DNA of 64,000 nucleotides. It comes from Microvirga subterranea. Lineage in GTDB: Bacteria; Pseudomonadota; Alphaproteobacteria; Rhizobiales; Beijerinckiaceae. A program made the translations under genes and the position numbers. The notes below the pieces were generated by a model. The model saw only the letters and a program-made list of their open reading frames with translations. It was not told the origin of the DNA and did not search any database. This document shows, in pieces, positions 40,041-49,411 of this stretch. Numbering within the stretch: the stretch's first letter is position 1; the number at the start of each line of letters is the position of its first letter. The DNA is taken from the NCBI RefSeq assembly GCF_003350535.1, contig NZ_QQBB01000002.1, positions 62,001 to 126,000 of the forward strand, read 5' to 3'.

Positions 40041-43000
40041 TTGCGCGATATCCTGACGATCATCGCCTCCATCGTGATCCTCATCCTGGCGGTTGCCGTC
40101 GCGGCGCCGCCCTTCATCGATTGGGAGGCCCATCGGGACACCATCGATGAGATGATCTCGCGCGCGTCAGGAACGGAAGCCCGCACCGAGGGCGACATCA
40201 GCGTCCGCCTGCTCCCGTCGCCCAAGGTCCGCTTCGAGCGCCTGCGCCTGGGCGGCAAGACCGCGGATTCGCCGAGCCTCGCGGCCGACCTGGTCGTGGC
40301 CGAGGTCGCCCTGATGCCGCTGCTCCAGGGCAATGTCCGGGTCACGGAGACCCGCATCGGCCGCGCCGACATCAGGGTCCCGGTCGGCGGGGACGGGACC
40401 TGGCGTCTGCCGAGCGACCTCGTCTCCGGCGGTGGCCGTAGCCGAGAATGGGGCATCGACAGCCTGCTGATCGGCCAGCTCCTCGTCACCACCCAGAAGC
40501 CGAGCACGGGCCGGACCGACCAGGCCTTCGCCGAGAACGTCCATATCGAGGGGCAGAAGCTCATCGGCCCCTGGCGGGTGGAGGGAACGACCGCGGGCGT
40601 GCCTTTCAGGCTCGTCACCGGCGAACTGGCCCCGGACAAGACCGTACAGCTGAAGCTCTCGGGCGGCGGCGACATCCACCCCCGGTTCGACCTGGACGCC
40701 AAGCTCGCCCTGGAAGGCTCCCCCGACGGCCAGGGGCCTGCTCTCGCCGGCAAGGCCAAGGTCCTGTTCGGCCCGCCGGCGCAGGTCGCGGCGGCCGGGA
40801 TCCCGATCCCGATCGTGGTCGATGCGGAGTTCAAGACGGTCCGGGGGGCCGTGGAGCTGCCTCAGGTCAGCCTCGAGGCCGGGGAGGGTGGAGCCAGCCT
40901 GCGCATGGCGGGCCAGGGCCGGGTCGGCCTCGACGATCCGCGCGTATCGCTCAAACTGGAGGGGCGCCGGCTCGACGCCGACAGCTTCATCCTGTCGTCC
41001 AACGGCCAGGACTTCAAAAGCCGGCTGGCGCAGTGGTCGATCCCTCCCGTGGTGGTGCCGATCGACCTCGATCTCAAGCTCGACAGCATCGGGCTTGGCC
41101 AGGACGATCTCTCCAATGCCACGTTGAGGTTGTCGGTCGAGCGGGGCCGCGCCCGTCTCGACCGCATCGAGTTCACGGCTCCGGGCGAGACGCGGGTCGC
41201 CATGGAGGGGCAGCTCGGCCTCACCACCCAGGGCGGCATCAACGGCAAGGTGGCGCTGGCGTCGAACGCCTCCGACCGGCTCGCCCGCTATCTCGAGCGG
41301 TTGAACCTGCGCTCGCCCTTCCTCAAGGTGCTCGATGGGCGCCCCTTCGAGGCCTCGTCGGACATCGCTTTCGCGAACCCGGTCCTGTCCTTCAGCCGCC
41401 TGCGGGTGAAGACGGGCGACGCCGTGATGACCGGAAACCTGCGCTACACGGCTCCCGAGGAGAATGCCCGCGGGAAGCTCGAGGCTCAGGTTGGCATCCA
41501 GAACCTCAACCTGGACCAGCTTCCCCAGGTCTCCAGCATCTTCGAGGCGACCCAGAACCTCGATGTGGGCTTCATCCTGGACGCCCGCAACGTCAGCGCC
41601 GGCAACCGGCCGGGCACGGGGCGGATCTCCGCCCGCATCCTGTCGGACGGGCCGGCCCTGCTGGTGGAGTCCCTCGACATCGTCGATCTTGCCGGTGCCA
41701 ATGCACGGGTCAGCGGGCGCATCGCGCCCGATGGATCGGGCCGCATCGCCGGAAAGGTCACGGCCCAGCGCGCCGCGCCGCTGGTCGACCTCCTCGGAAG
41801 CGTCTGGATCGGCGGCATCTCGAAGCTGGTGCCGTACTTCCTGCGTGAGGGCGCTCTCGATCTGGAGGTCGCGACCGAGCGGGTCGCCCCGGCTCCGGGC
41901 ACGTCCCAGCTGCGACTTCAGACGACCGCGCGGGGAACGGCAGCCGGCGGCTCGTTCCAGGGGCAGGTGAACTCCGTCGACGGGCGGACCGAGAACCTCA
42001 ACGTCGCCCTCTCGACGGCCAATACGGGCCGATGGGTCAACCGCGCCAATCTGGCCTCGCTCAACCGGCCGTCCCGGGTCGAGCTGCGCGGAACCCGGGT
42101 CGGATCCGGCCTCTTCAACGTCACCCTCGCGGGCGATATCGGCGGCGTGCAGGTGACGACGACGCGCCCGTTCTCGCTCAGTGCCGACGACGATGTGGTC
42201 GACAGCGGCGAGGCCGACGTCACCACGGCCGACATCACCCCCTTCCTTCAGCTCCTCGGCGACGGCGCCGGGGTCAGCTCTCCCGTGCCTGTGAAAGGGC
42301 GCGTCACCCTCGGGCGCACCCGCGATGCCACGCTCCTGGACGTCTCCGGTCAGGTGTCCGGCAATCCCGTTCAGGCGAAGCTCGCCGTGCGCTCCCGCTC
42401 CGACATCGGCGGCGAGGTTTCCACCGAGACCCTGTCGCTCCCTTGGCTCGTAGCCACCCTTGCCCTGAGCACCCCGCCGGGGGACCCCAATGCGACCTCC
42501 ATCTGGTCTACTGCGTCCTTCGGGCAGAGCGGGCGGCTCGTGTCGGGCGGGCAGGTGCTTTTCCGGGCCAGCAAGCTCGATTTAGGCCGGGGCCTTCAGG
42601 GCAGCCGGGCAAGCTTCACCGTGGAGGCGATGGGGGACGGAATCGCGATCCGGAACCTCGACACGACAATCGGGTCCGGAAGGCTCACCGGCTCGACGAC
42701 GATCACCCGTCAGGGCTCGCTCGCGACGATCGTCGGCGACGGGACGATGCGCGATGTGCCGCTATGGGCCCTGACCGGGCCGACGCCCTTCGAGGCGACC
42801 CTTTCGGGCAATCTCCGGTTCGGCTCGGCAGCCGAGAGCCTGGCGGCCCTGGTGGCCAATCTGGGCGGCTCCGGCGACTGGCGCCTGACCAACCTGCGCG
42901 TCCCGGCCGCCGATCCGTCCGCCTTCGAGCGCGCCCTGAAGCGGGCGCTCGCGGACGAGGATCCGCTGGCCCAAGGCAAGGCTGAGACGCTCCTCGGTGC

Positions 43001-43601
43001 GGAGCTGGGCCGCGGTCCGCTCACGGCGCAAGTCGTGACCACCACGGCGGCCCTCGTAGGCGGGGCTTTGCGCCTCTCGCCCTTCGTGGTCGAAAGCGGT
43101 CCGGCGGTCTGGCAGGGTGCGGTCGGCTACGACCTGAAGACGCTGGCGCTCGACACCCGCGGATCGCTCACCGCCCGCACCGCGCCGGCGGAATGGACCG
43201 GGGCTCCGCCGTCCATCGGCCTGAACTGGCGCGGGTCCCTGGCGGCACCGGTTCGCGAGGTCGATGCAGGCCCCCTGCGCAACGGGCTCGCGGCCATCGT
43301 GCTCCGTCGCGAACTGGAGAAGATCGAGGCCTTCGAGAAAGCGGCGGCCGAACGCCAGCGCCAGATCCAGGCCCAGCAGGAAGCGGAGCGCCAGCGGGCG
43401 AAGGCCGCGGCCGAGGAGGCCGCGCGGCAGGCCCGGCTGCGCGAGGAGGCCGAGCGTGCCCGGCTCGAGGCGGAGAAGCTGCAGTCGCAGCAGCAAAACG
43501 CGCCAACGGATGCGCAGCCGTCACCCCTCACGATGCCGCCCCTGACGCCCCCGGTCGAGCTCAGGCCTCCGCCGACCGTTCAGGGCTCTCCGGGCGGCTA
43601 G
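40041..43601 (+). CDS. AsmA-family envelope protein
   Basis: The 1186-residue protein has an N-terminal membrane helix (ILTIIASIVILILAVAVAAP), then the AsmA N-domain, with long beta-rich repeats and a C-terminal AsmA_2 region (QGSLATIVGDGTMRDVPLWA). The end is a coiled-coil, Ala/Arg/Glu-rich stretch and a Pro-rich tail. AsmA proteins span the periplasm and are linked to lipid transport and outer-membrane homeostasis. The start is a TTG at 40041, because no in-frame ATG gives the helix at the N-terminus. Length exceeds E. coli AsmA (about 617). Confidence 0.87.
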   Translation: MRDILTIIASIVILILAVAVAAPPFIDWEAHRDTIDEMISRASGTEARTEGDISVRLLPSPKVRFERLRLGGKTADSPSLAADLVVAEVALMPLLQGNVRVTETRIGRADIRVPVGGDGTWRLPSDLVSGGGRSREWGIDSLLIGQLLVTTQKPSTGRTDQAFAENVHIEGQKLIGPWRVEGTTAGVPFRLVTGELAPDKTVQLKLSGGGDIHPRFDLDAKLALEGSPDGQGPALAGKAKVLFGPPAQVAAAGIPIPIVVDAEFKTVRGAVELPQVSLEAGEGGASLRMAGQGRVGLDDPRVSLKLEGRRLDADSFILSSNGQDFKSRLAQWSIPPVVVPIDLDLKLDSIGLGQDDLSNATLRLSVERGRARLDRIEFTAPGETRVAMEGQLGLTTQGGINGKVALASNASDRLARYLERLNLRSPFLKVLDGRPFEASSDIAFANPVLSFSRLRVKTGDAVMTGNLRYTAPEENARGKLEAQVGIQNLNLDQLPQVSSIFEATQNLDVGFILDARNVSAGNRPGTGRISARILSDGPALLVESLDIVDLAGANARVSGRIAPDGSGRIAGKVTAQRAAPLVDLLGSVWIGGISKLVPYFLREGALDLEVATERVAPAPGTSQLRLQTTARGTAAGGSFQGQVNSVDGRTENLNVALSTANTGRWVNRANLASLNRPSRVELRGTRVGSGLFNVTLAGDIGGVQVTTTRPFSLSADDDVVDSGEADVTTADITPFLQLLGDGAGVSSPVPVKGRVTLGRTRDATLLDVSGQVSGNPVQAKLAVRSRSDIGGEVSTETLSLPWLVATLALSTPPGDPNATSIWSTASFGQSGRLVSGGQVLFRASKLDLGRGLQGSRASFTVEAMGDGIAIRNLDTTIGSGRLTGSTTITRQGSLATIVGDGTMRDVPLWALTGPTPFEATLSGNLRFGSAAESLAALVANLGGSGDWRLTNLRVPAADPSAFERALKRALADEDPLAQGKAETLLGAELGRGPLTAQVVTTTAALVGGALRLSPFVVESGPAVWQGAVGYDLKTLALDTRGSLTARTAPAEWTGAPPSIGLNWRGSLAAPVREVDAGPLRNGLAAIVLRRELEKIEAFEKAAAERQRQIQAQQEAERQRAKAAAEEAARQARLREEAERARLEAEKLQSQQQNAPTDAQPSPLTMPPLTPPVELRPPPTVQGSPGG

Positions 43602-43815
43602 GGGCCTCCCGCAGTCTTCTCAGGACAAAGACCCGGATCGCGGAGGAAAGGTTCTGCTCGCCGCGCTCGGCGTCGATCCGGCCGATCAGGGCCTGAACCG
43701 ACAGGGCATCCTGGTCCGCGATCTCGCGCAGAACCTCCCAGAACGGTTCTTCCAGCGACACGCTGGTGCGATGGCCGGCGATGGAGACTGAGCGCTTGAG
43801 GATTCCGTCGCTCAT
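43561..43815 (-). CDS. Ribbon-helix-helix domain protein
   Basis: The 84-residue protein resembles the small RHH_4 family (RSVSIAGHRTSVSLEEPFWE, then LREIADQDALSVQALIGRID). These are short arc/MetJ-like proteins found across Rhizobiales. The tail is Pro/Arg/Glu-rich. It is the last of three same-strand genes, fumC, DUF4169, RHH, and abuts the previous gene. Its 3' end overlaps the asmA 3' end by about 40 bases on the other strand. It probably binds DNA, but the target is not known. Confidence 0.8.
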   Translation of the reverse strand: MSDGILKRSVSIAGHRTSVSLEEPFWEVLREIADQDALSVQALIGRIDAERGEQNLSSAIRVFVLRRLREAPSRPESPERSAEA

Positions 43816-44001
43816 TCAGGACGTCTCATCGTCGCGCTTGTGGCCTTCGAGCCGGCGCTCGGCCAGCTCCTTCTCGGCCTTGGTCTTGTCGCGTTCGGCC
43901 CTGGTGCGTCCGAAGGCGATGCGGTTTTCGGCGGCGCGGGCCTCCTTGTCGGCCCGCGCCTTCTTCTTGCGCGCCTGGCGCAGGTTGATGATCTCGGCCA
44001 T
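43816..44001 (-). CDS. DUF4169 family protein
   Basis: The 61-residue protein starts with the family signature MAEIINLRQARKKKARADKE and continues as a strongly charged helix (AENRIAFGRTRAERDKTKAE). DUF4169 members are small and restricted mostly to alphaproteobacteria, typically next to fumC and the RHH protein as here. No function is established. The gene begins 17 bases after the fumC stop and ends directly at the RHH gene start. Confidence 0.85.
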   Translation of the reverse strand: MAEIINLRQARKKKARADKEARAAENRIAFGRTRAERDKTKAEKELAERRLEGHKRDDETS

Positions 44002-44018
44002 CGGCCTCGATGCCGGCC

Positions 44019-45413
44019 TTACTCGCCCGGAGACAGCATGGTCTCGGGACGGACGACCGCGTGGAAGTCCTCCTCCGAGACGCCGGCCTTGAGGGCTTCC
44101 TCCTTCAGGGTCGTGCCGTTTTTGTGGGCCGACTTCGCGATGGCGGCCGCCTTGTCGTAGCCGATCTTCGGAGCAAGCGCCGTGACCAGCATCAGCGAGC
44201 GCTGCATGAGGTCGCCGATGCGCTCGTGGTTCGGCTCGATGCCGACGACGCAGTGATCCGCGAAGCTGACGGCGCCGTCAGCGAGCAGACGGATCGACTG
44301 CAGCACCGCGTTGGCGATCACCGGCTTGAACACGTTGAGCTCGAAATGGCCCTGACTGCCTGCGAAGGTGACCGTCGTCTGGTTGCCGGCGACCTGGGCG
44401 CAGAGCATCGTCAAGGCCTCGGCCTGGGTCGGGTTGACCTTGCCGGGCATGATCGACGATCCGGGCTCGTTCTCCGGCAAGGAGATCTCGCCGAGGCCCG
44501 AGCGCGGGCCGGACCCCATCAGGCGGATGTCGTTGGCGATCTTGAACAGGCCTGCCGAGAGGCTCGCCAGCGCGCCGTGGGTGAAGACCAGCGCGTCATG
44601 GGAGGCCAGCGCCTCGAACTTGTTGACGGCCGAGGTGAAGGGCAGGGCGGTCAGCTCCATGACCTTGGCGGCGAAGCGCTCCGCGAATTCCGGGTGCGCG
44701 TTCAGGCCGGTGCCGACGGCCGTGCCGCCCTGGGCGAGGGCGTAGATGCCCGGAAGCGTCGCCTCGATGCGGGCGATCCCGAGCTGGACCTGCATCGCGT
44801 AGCCGGAAAACTCCTGGCCGAGGGTGACGGGCGTCGCGTCCTGGAGGTGCGTGCGGCCGATCTTGACGATGTCCTTGAACGCCTTGGCCTTGTCGTCCAG
44901 CGCCTTGTGCAGGTGCCGCAGGGCCGGCAGCAGGCGGTCGTTGACCTCGCGGGCCACCGCGATGTGCATGGCGGTCGGGAAGCTGTCGTTCGACGACTGG
45001 CCCATGTTCACGTGGTCGTTCGGGTGAACCGGCTTCTTGCTGCCGCGCTCGCCGCCCAGACGCTCGATGGCGAGGTTCGACAGGACCTCGTTCATGTTCA
45101 TGTTGGACTGGGTGCCCGAGCCGGTCTGGTAGACCACCAGCGGAAACTCGTCATCGTGCTTGCCCTGGATGACATCGGCGGCGGCGCTCGCGATGGCGTC
45201 TGCGAGGCGCGGATCGAGCTTGCCGAGATCCTTGTTCACGAGGGCGGCCGCCTGCTTCACGATGGCCATCGCGTGGACCAGCGGGAGGGGCATCCGGTCC
45301 GTACCGATGCGGAAGTTCTGGATCGAACGCTGCGTCTGGGCACCCCAGAGCTTGTCGGCGGGGACTTCGATGGGGCCGAAGGTATCTGTTTCGATACGGG
45401 TTGAGGGCGACAT
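44019..45413 (-). CDS. fumC: Class II fumarate hydratase FumC
   Basis: FumC converts fumarate to malate in the TCA cycle without an iron-sulfur cluster. The 464-residue protein has [16 protein letters not shown] near 100, the substrate-binding [20 protein letters not shown] near 185-204, and the fumarase/aspartase signature [13 protein letters not shown] with its mobile loop near 317. Length is standard (about 460). It is divergent from the P450 gene (68 bases apart) and is followed by DUF4169 and RHH genes. Confidence 0.97.
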   Translation of the reverse strand: MSPSTRIETDTFGPIEVPADKLWGAQTQRSIQNFRIGTDRMPLPLVHAMAIVKQAAALVNKDLGKLDPRLADAIASAAADVIQGKHDDEFPLVVYQTGSGTQSNMNMNEVLSNLAIERLGGERGSKKPVHPNDHVNMGQSSNDSFPTAMHIAVAREVNDRLLPALRHLHKALDDKAKAFKDIVKIGRTHLQDATPVTLGQEFSGYAMQVQLGIARIEATLPGIYALAQGGTAVGTGLNAHPEFAERFAAKVMELTALPFTSAVNKFEALASHDALVFTHGALASLSAGLFKIANDIRLMGSGPRSGLGEISLPENEPGSSIMPGKVNPTQAEALTMLCAQVAGNQTTVTFAGSQGHFELNVFKPVIANAVLQSIRLLADGAVSFADHCVVGIEPNHERIGDLMQRSLMLVTALAPKIGYDKAAAIAKSAHKNGTTLKEEALKAGVSEEDFHAVVRPETMLSPGE

Positions 45414-45480
45414 CCTGACCTCTTTCGATGGAGTTTCGTGTTCTTATCTCAAAGTTGAGCGCTCGCAACAGCGAACGAGC

Positions 45481-46899
45481 ATGGAGGCCTTGCAAAATCT
45501 CATGACCGAGACCCTCGAAGCGCCTCTTTTCCGACCACCCGCCCCCAAGCCCCGCACCGAGCCTCTGGGAATGATCGCCTTCCTGAGAGAGGTGCGCCGA
45601 AATCCCCTGGCCACCTGGATGGAGGATCATTTCGAGGAAATGGTCCTGGCCGGCGACGGTGCCCTCGGGCGGCTGACGGTTGTCAACGACCCGGCGATCA
45701 TCCGGCACATCCTCGTCGACAATGCCGCGAACTACCGCAAGGACGACCTCCAGATCCGCATCCTCGCGCCTGGCCTCGGCCGCGGCCTCGTGACGGCCGA
45801 GGGGGAAGAGTGGCGGCTTCAGCGCCGCACGATCGCTCCCCTGTTCACCCCGCGCAACGTGGCCACCTTCTTTCCGCCCATGGCCGAGGCTGCCCAGCGT
45901 CTCGTCAGGCGCTGGCTGAGACGCCCGGACGGGCGCGTGGTGGACGTCGCCCTCGACATGACCCGCGTCACCCTCGACGTGCTCGAACGGACGATCTTCA
46001 CCACCGGCGTCGCGCGCGATCCGGATGCGCTCGGGCGCGCCATCACGCGCTATTTCGAAGGGCAGGGGCGGGTTGATCCGCTCGATATCTTCGGTTTCCC
46101 GGCATGGATTCCGAGAATCGGGCGCCTCCGCTCCCGGCCTGCCGTCCGGTTTTTCGAGGAGATGGTCCACGACCTGATCGATGCCCGAAAGGCGCTGATC
46201 GCCAACGGCCGGCCTGCGCCCCGCGACCTGCTGACCCTGCTGCTCGAAGCGGCGGATCCCGAGACCGGAAAGGGGCTGACCGACGTCGAGGTGAGGGCCA
46301 ACATCGTCACCTTCATCGGGGCGGGGCACGAGACCACGGCCAATGCGCTCTCCTGGTCGCTCTACCTGCTGTCGCAGGATGAGAGGGCTCGCGCGCGGAT
46401 CGAGCAGGAGGTGGACGAGGTGCTGGACGACGGCCCGGTCGAGCCGGGGCACCTGGAGCGTCTCGTCTATACGCGGGCCGTGATCGACGAGGCGATCCGC
46501 CTCTATCCGCCGGCGCCCTACATGAGCCGGGCCGCCATCGCGGACGATCAGATCGGAGATCTGCACATTCCGGCCGGATCCATGGTGGCGATCTCGCCCT
46601 ACGTTCTGCACCGGCACCGGAAGCTCTGGGAGGAGCCGGACGCCTTCAGGCCCGAGCGCTTTCTCCCTGAGAACCGCGGCCGCATCGACCGCTTCGCCTA
46701 TCTGCCGTTCGGCGCCGGGCCAAGGGTCTGCATCGGCGCGAGCTTCTCCCTGCAGGAGGCCGTGATCGTTCTGGCCGCCATCGTGCAGTCCGTCAGGTTC
46801 GAGCTTGTGGAAGGGCACGAGGTCGCGCCCGTGCAGAGGATCACCCTGAGGCCGAGCGGCGGCCTTCCGATGCGGCTGACGCGCCGCGCAAGGACGTGA
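45481..46899 (+). CDS. Cytochrome P450
   Basis: This heme monooxygenase of 472 residues has the I-helix oxygen-binding motif GAGHETTAN near 280-288, the ExxR motif (DEAIRLYPP), and the heme ligand Cys417 in FGAGPRVCIGA. AGLVTAEGEEWRLQRRTIAPLF-type residues in the C-helix (EEWRLQRRTIAPLF) fit the CYP fold. The ATG at 45481 gives a standard start; the ATG at 45502 is an alternative. No ferredoxin or reductase lies next to it, so electron partners come from elsewhere. It lies in opposite orientation between fumC and sspB. Confidence 0.93.
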   Translation: MEALQNLMTETLEAPLFRPPAPKPRTEPLGMIAFLREVRRNPLATWMEDHFEEMVLAGDGALGRLTVVNDPAIIRHILVDNAANYRKDDLQIRILAPGLGRGLVTAEGEEWRLQRRTIAPLFTPRNVATFFPPMAEAAQRLVRRWLRRPDGRVVDVALDMTRVTLDVLERTIFTTGVARDPDALGRAITRYFEGQGRVDPLDIFGFPAWIPRIGRLRSRPAVRFFEEMVHDLIDARKALIANGRPAPRDLLTLLLEAADPETGKGLTDVEVRANIVTFIGAGHETTANALSWSLYLLSQDERARARIEQEVDEVLDDGPVEPGHLERLVYTRAVIDEAIRLYPPAPYMSRAAIADDQIGDLHIPAGSMVAISPYVLHRHRKLWEEPDAFRPERFLPENRGRIDRFAYLPFGAGPRVCIGASFSLQEAVIVLAAIVQSVRFELVEGHEVAPVQRITLRPSGGLPMRLTRRART

Positions 46900-46929
46900 G
46901 GACAGGCGGAGCGAAGGCCTGCCGTCCGG

Positions 46930-47538
46930 TCAGTTCTTCTTGCGGAAGGCGTCGAGGCTGACGACCTCTGCGCTGCCCGGCTGCCCTTCGCCGGCCTCGG
47001 TCTTCTGCGGAGGAGCCGCTTCGGCCGTGGCCTCGGCGGGGGCGGGCTTCACCTTGTCGGGTTCAGCCTTCTTCTCGGAAGACTTGCGGGGCTGCTTCAG
47101 CTCCACAGGAGCCGTATCGCCGGTGCGGACCGGCGCCGGGGCCGGCGGAGCCTCCACGATCTCCTCCTCGTCCTCATCGTCCTGCGTGTCGAACTTCAGC
47201 CCGAACTGCACGGAGGGGTCGAAGAACCCTGTCAGGGCGTCGAACGGGATCAGCAGGCGCTCCGGCACGCCCGAGAAGGACAGGCCGATCTCGAAGGCAT
47301 GCTCCGTGATCCCGAGGTCCCAGAACTGGTGCTGGAGAACGATCGTCATCTCCTGCGGGTACTTCTCGCGCAGGCGATTGGACAACCGGACACCGGGGAA
47401 GTCGGTGCGGAACGAGATGTAGAAATGATGTTCACCTGGGAGACCGTCCTTCGCGGTATCGATCAGCACCTTGCGCACGACGCCCTTCAGGGCGTCCTGA
47501 ACCAGGAGATCGTAGCGGATCAGGTCTTTCACGGCCAT
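46930..47538 (-). CDS. sspB: ClpXP adaptor SspB (alphaproteobacterial type)
   Basis: SspB delivers ssrA-tagged proteins to the ClpXP protease. The 202-residue protein has the folded domain of alphaproteobacterial SspB (IRYDLLVQDALKGVVRKVL, FPGVRLSNRLREKYPQEMTI, LSFSGVPERLLIPFDALTGF). A disordered acidic and Pro/Ala/Lys-rich linker follows, with a short C-terminal segment (SAEVVSLDAFRKK) that fits the ClpX-binding motif. The ATG at 47538 was used; the frame continues upstream without family similarity. A 357-base gap separates it from thyA. Confidence 0.9.
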   Translation of the reverse strand: MAVKDLIRYDLLVQDALKGVVRKVLIDTAKDGLPGEHHFYISFRTDFPGVRLSNRLREKYPQEMTIVLQHQFWDLGITEHAFEIGLSFSGVPERLLIPFDALTGFFDPSVQFGLKFDTQDDEDEEEIVEAPPAPAPVRTGDTAPVELKQPRKSSEKKAEPDKVKPAPAEATAEAAPPQKTEAGEGQPGSAEVVSLDAFRKKN

Positions 47539-47699
47539 AGGGAAGCCCTTGAGAAAAGAAAATGGAGACTTCTGTCGCCAGAGGCCTCCGGATCTGTCCG
47601 GCGAGGAACCGCCAAGACTTCGAACCGGCTTCGGATCCTGGAGTTCAGGCTCTGACACCGGAGCGTCAAAACAATTCCGGCCTCGCGGCCGGTCAAGAT

Positions 47700-47728
47700 A
47701 GTATAGGAAACGCAGAGGGAATTTGAAA
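47700..47728 (-). promoter_or_regulatory. Possible sigma-70 promoter of sspB
   Basis: On the minus strand TTTCAA (47728-47723) is followed after 17 bases by TATACT (47705-47700). The -10 element is strong, the -35 moderate. It lies about 160 bases upstream of the sspB start in the 357-base gap to thyA. Nothing else was recognised in that gap. Confidence 0.4.
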
Positions 47729-47895
47729 GGGCGGGGGACAAACTCGGCGGTGCGATCGTCTGTCCGTTGAAAAACCGCAGGGTTCGGTATCCTTCGCCCT
47801 TCGGCGCTGTTATCTAGGCGGTTTGGGACATGCCCTGACGACATGCGTGCATCCGTGGAGCATGTCCCGCGTGCACACGGGATTGTGGGAACGGC

Positions 47896-48726
47896 ATGAT
47901 CATGGAACAGGCAACGACCAGCTTTCACCCCGAGCAGCAGTATCTCGACCTGTTGCGGATCCTGCTCGAGCGCGGCGTTCGGCGCGAGGACCGGACCGGG
48001 ACCGGAACCCTGTCGATCTTCGGCCATCAGATGCGGTTCGACCTGTCGGCCGGCTTTCCCCTGCTCACCACCAAGCGCATCTACTTCAAGGGTTGCGCTC
48101 ACGAACTGCTCTGGTTCCTGAGCGGGGACACGAACACCCGCTACCTGCGCGAGAACGGCGTCACGATCTGGGACGAATGGGCCGACGAGAACGGCAATCT
48201 CGGTCCGGTCTACGGCAAGCAGTGGCGCGCCTGGGAGGCCAAGGACGGCCGCACCATCGACCAGGTCGCGGAACTCGTCCAAGCCCTCAAGCAGAACCCA
48301 ACGAGCCGGCGGCTGCTCTTCACGGGATGGAACGTTGGCGAGCTCAATCGCATGGCGCTGCCGCCGTGCCACATGACCTATCAATATTACGTCGCGGACG
48401 GTCGCCTGTCGGGGATCCTCTACCAGCGCAGCGCCGATGCCTTCCTGGGCTTGGGCTGGAATCTGTGCGAGGCGGCTCTGCTGATTCATATGCTGGCGCA
48501 GCAGGTCGGGCTGGAGCCCGGCGAACTGGTCTGGATGGGCGGCGACGTTCACCTCTATCTCAACCACATCGATCAGGCCCGCATCCAGCTCGAACGGGAG
48601 CCGCGGGATCTGCCGACGCTGCGCCTCCTGCGCAAGCCGGCGTCGATCGACGAGTACCGGTACGAGGATTTCGAGCTCGTGGGATATCAGCCCCATCCGT
48701 CCATTGCGGCGCCTGTGGCGGTCTGA
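47896..48726 (+). CDS. thyA: Thymidylate synthase ThyA (divergent form)
   Basis: ThyA makes dTMP from dUMP with methylene-tetrahydrofolate. The 276-residue protein has the catalytic Cys158 in ALPPCH, the Arg/Ser/Asp of YQRSAD at 176-181, Asn189, and the DVHLYLNH motif with the His and Tyr that bind d[22 protein letters not shown] at the start is standard. Around the active site it differs from the usual form: [10 protein letters not shown] replaces FLGLPFNIAS, and [16 protein letters not shown] replaces the common RSIIHELLW-type segment. It is probably active but atypical. A GTG-started glycosylase gene follows 35 bases later. Confidence 0.92.
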   Translation: MIMEQATTSFHPEQQYLDLLRILLERGVRREDRTGTGTLSIFGHQMRFDLSAGFPLLTTKRIYFKGCAHELLWFLSGDTNTRYLRENGVTIWDEWADENGNLGPVYGKQWRAWEAKDGRTIDQVAELVQALKQNPTSRRLLFTGWNVGELNRMALPPCHMTYQYYVADGRLSGILYQRSADAFLGLGWNLCEAALLIHMLAQQVGLEPGELVWMGGDVHLYLNHIDQARIQLEREPRDLPTLRLLRKPASIDEYRYEDFELVGYQPHPSIAAPVAV

Positions 48727-48761
48727 CGGCGGGCCCGGACAACCTGCCGGAGCGCCAGGTC

Positions 48762-49319
48762 GTGATCGTCAAGAAGCTGCCGCGAGGCTTCTTCGCCAGG
48801 GATGCCGTCACGGTTGCGCGTGACATGATCGGGACGACGCTTCTCGTTGATGGCGTCGGCGGCATCGTGGTCGAGACGGAGGCCTATACCGGAGACGATC
48901 CGGCGTCGCACAGCCATCGCGGGCCGACGGCGCGCAACGCGCCGATGTTCGGGCCGCCCGGGCACGCCTATGTCTACCGCTCTTACGGCATCCATTGGTG
49001 CTTGAACGCCGTGTGTCTTCCCGGCAGCGCCGTGCTGATCCGGGCACTGGAGCCGACAGTCGGCGTGGAGATCATGGTGTCGCGGCGCGCAACCGACGAT
49101 CCGCGCCTTCTCTGCTCCGGTCCCGGGCGCCTGTGCCAGGCTCTCGGGGTCAGCATGGCTCACAACGAATTGCCCCTCGACGAGCCTCCGTTCGACGTAT
49201 TCGACCGGACCGCAGAGCTGCCTGTGGCTGTAGGCGTCCGCATCGGCATCACCCGTGCGATGGACATGCCCTGGCGGTTCGGCCACTCGGGGTCGCGCTT
49301 CATCAGCCGGAAGATGTGA
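48762..49319 (+). CDS. 3-methyladenine DNA glycosylase (AAG/Mpg family)
   Basis: This base-excision repair enzyme removes alkylated purines. The 185-residue protein has the family motifs [40 protein letters not shown] with the catalytic Glu, [13 protein letters not shown], and [13 protein letters not shown]. The GTG at 48762 was chosen as the first start after thyA with a plausible GGAG (48749-48752); the longer open frame overlaps thyA. It is likely co-transcribed with thyA. Confidence 0.9.
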   Translation: MIVKKLPRGFFARDAVTVARDMIGTTLLVDGVGGIVVETEAYTGDDPASHSHRGPTARNAPMFGPPGHAYVYRSYGIHWCLNAVCLPGSAVLIRALEPTVGVEIMVSRRATDDPRLLCSGPGRLCQALGVSMAHNELPLDEPPFDVFDRTAELPVAVGVRIGITRAMDMPWRFGHSGSRFISRKM

Positions 49320-49411
49320 GAAACTCTCCAACCCAGTCGTTGAGCCGGGCGAGGTGTTTCTGCCGCCAGGCGTACCTACATAACGTCCTTAGAGCCGGAG
49401 GCGTTTGGGTG

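Noticed and set aside
47539..47895. Possible tRNA-like TTCGAA segment in the sspB-thyA gap
   Set aside because: No T-stem, anticodon arm or acceptor pairing could be built around it.
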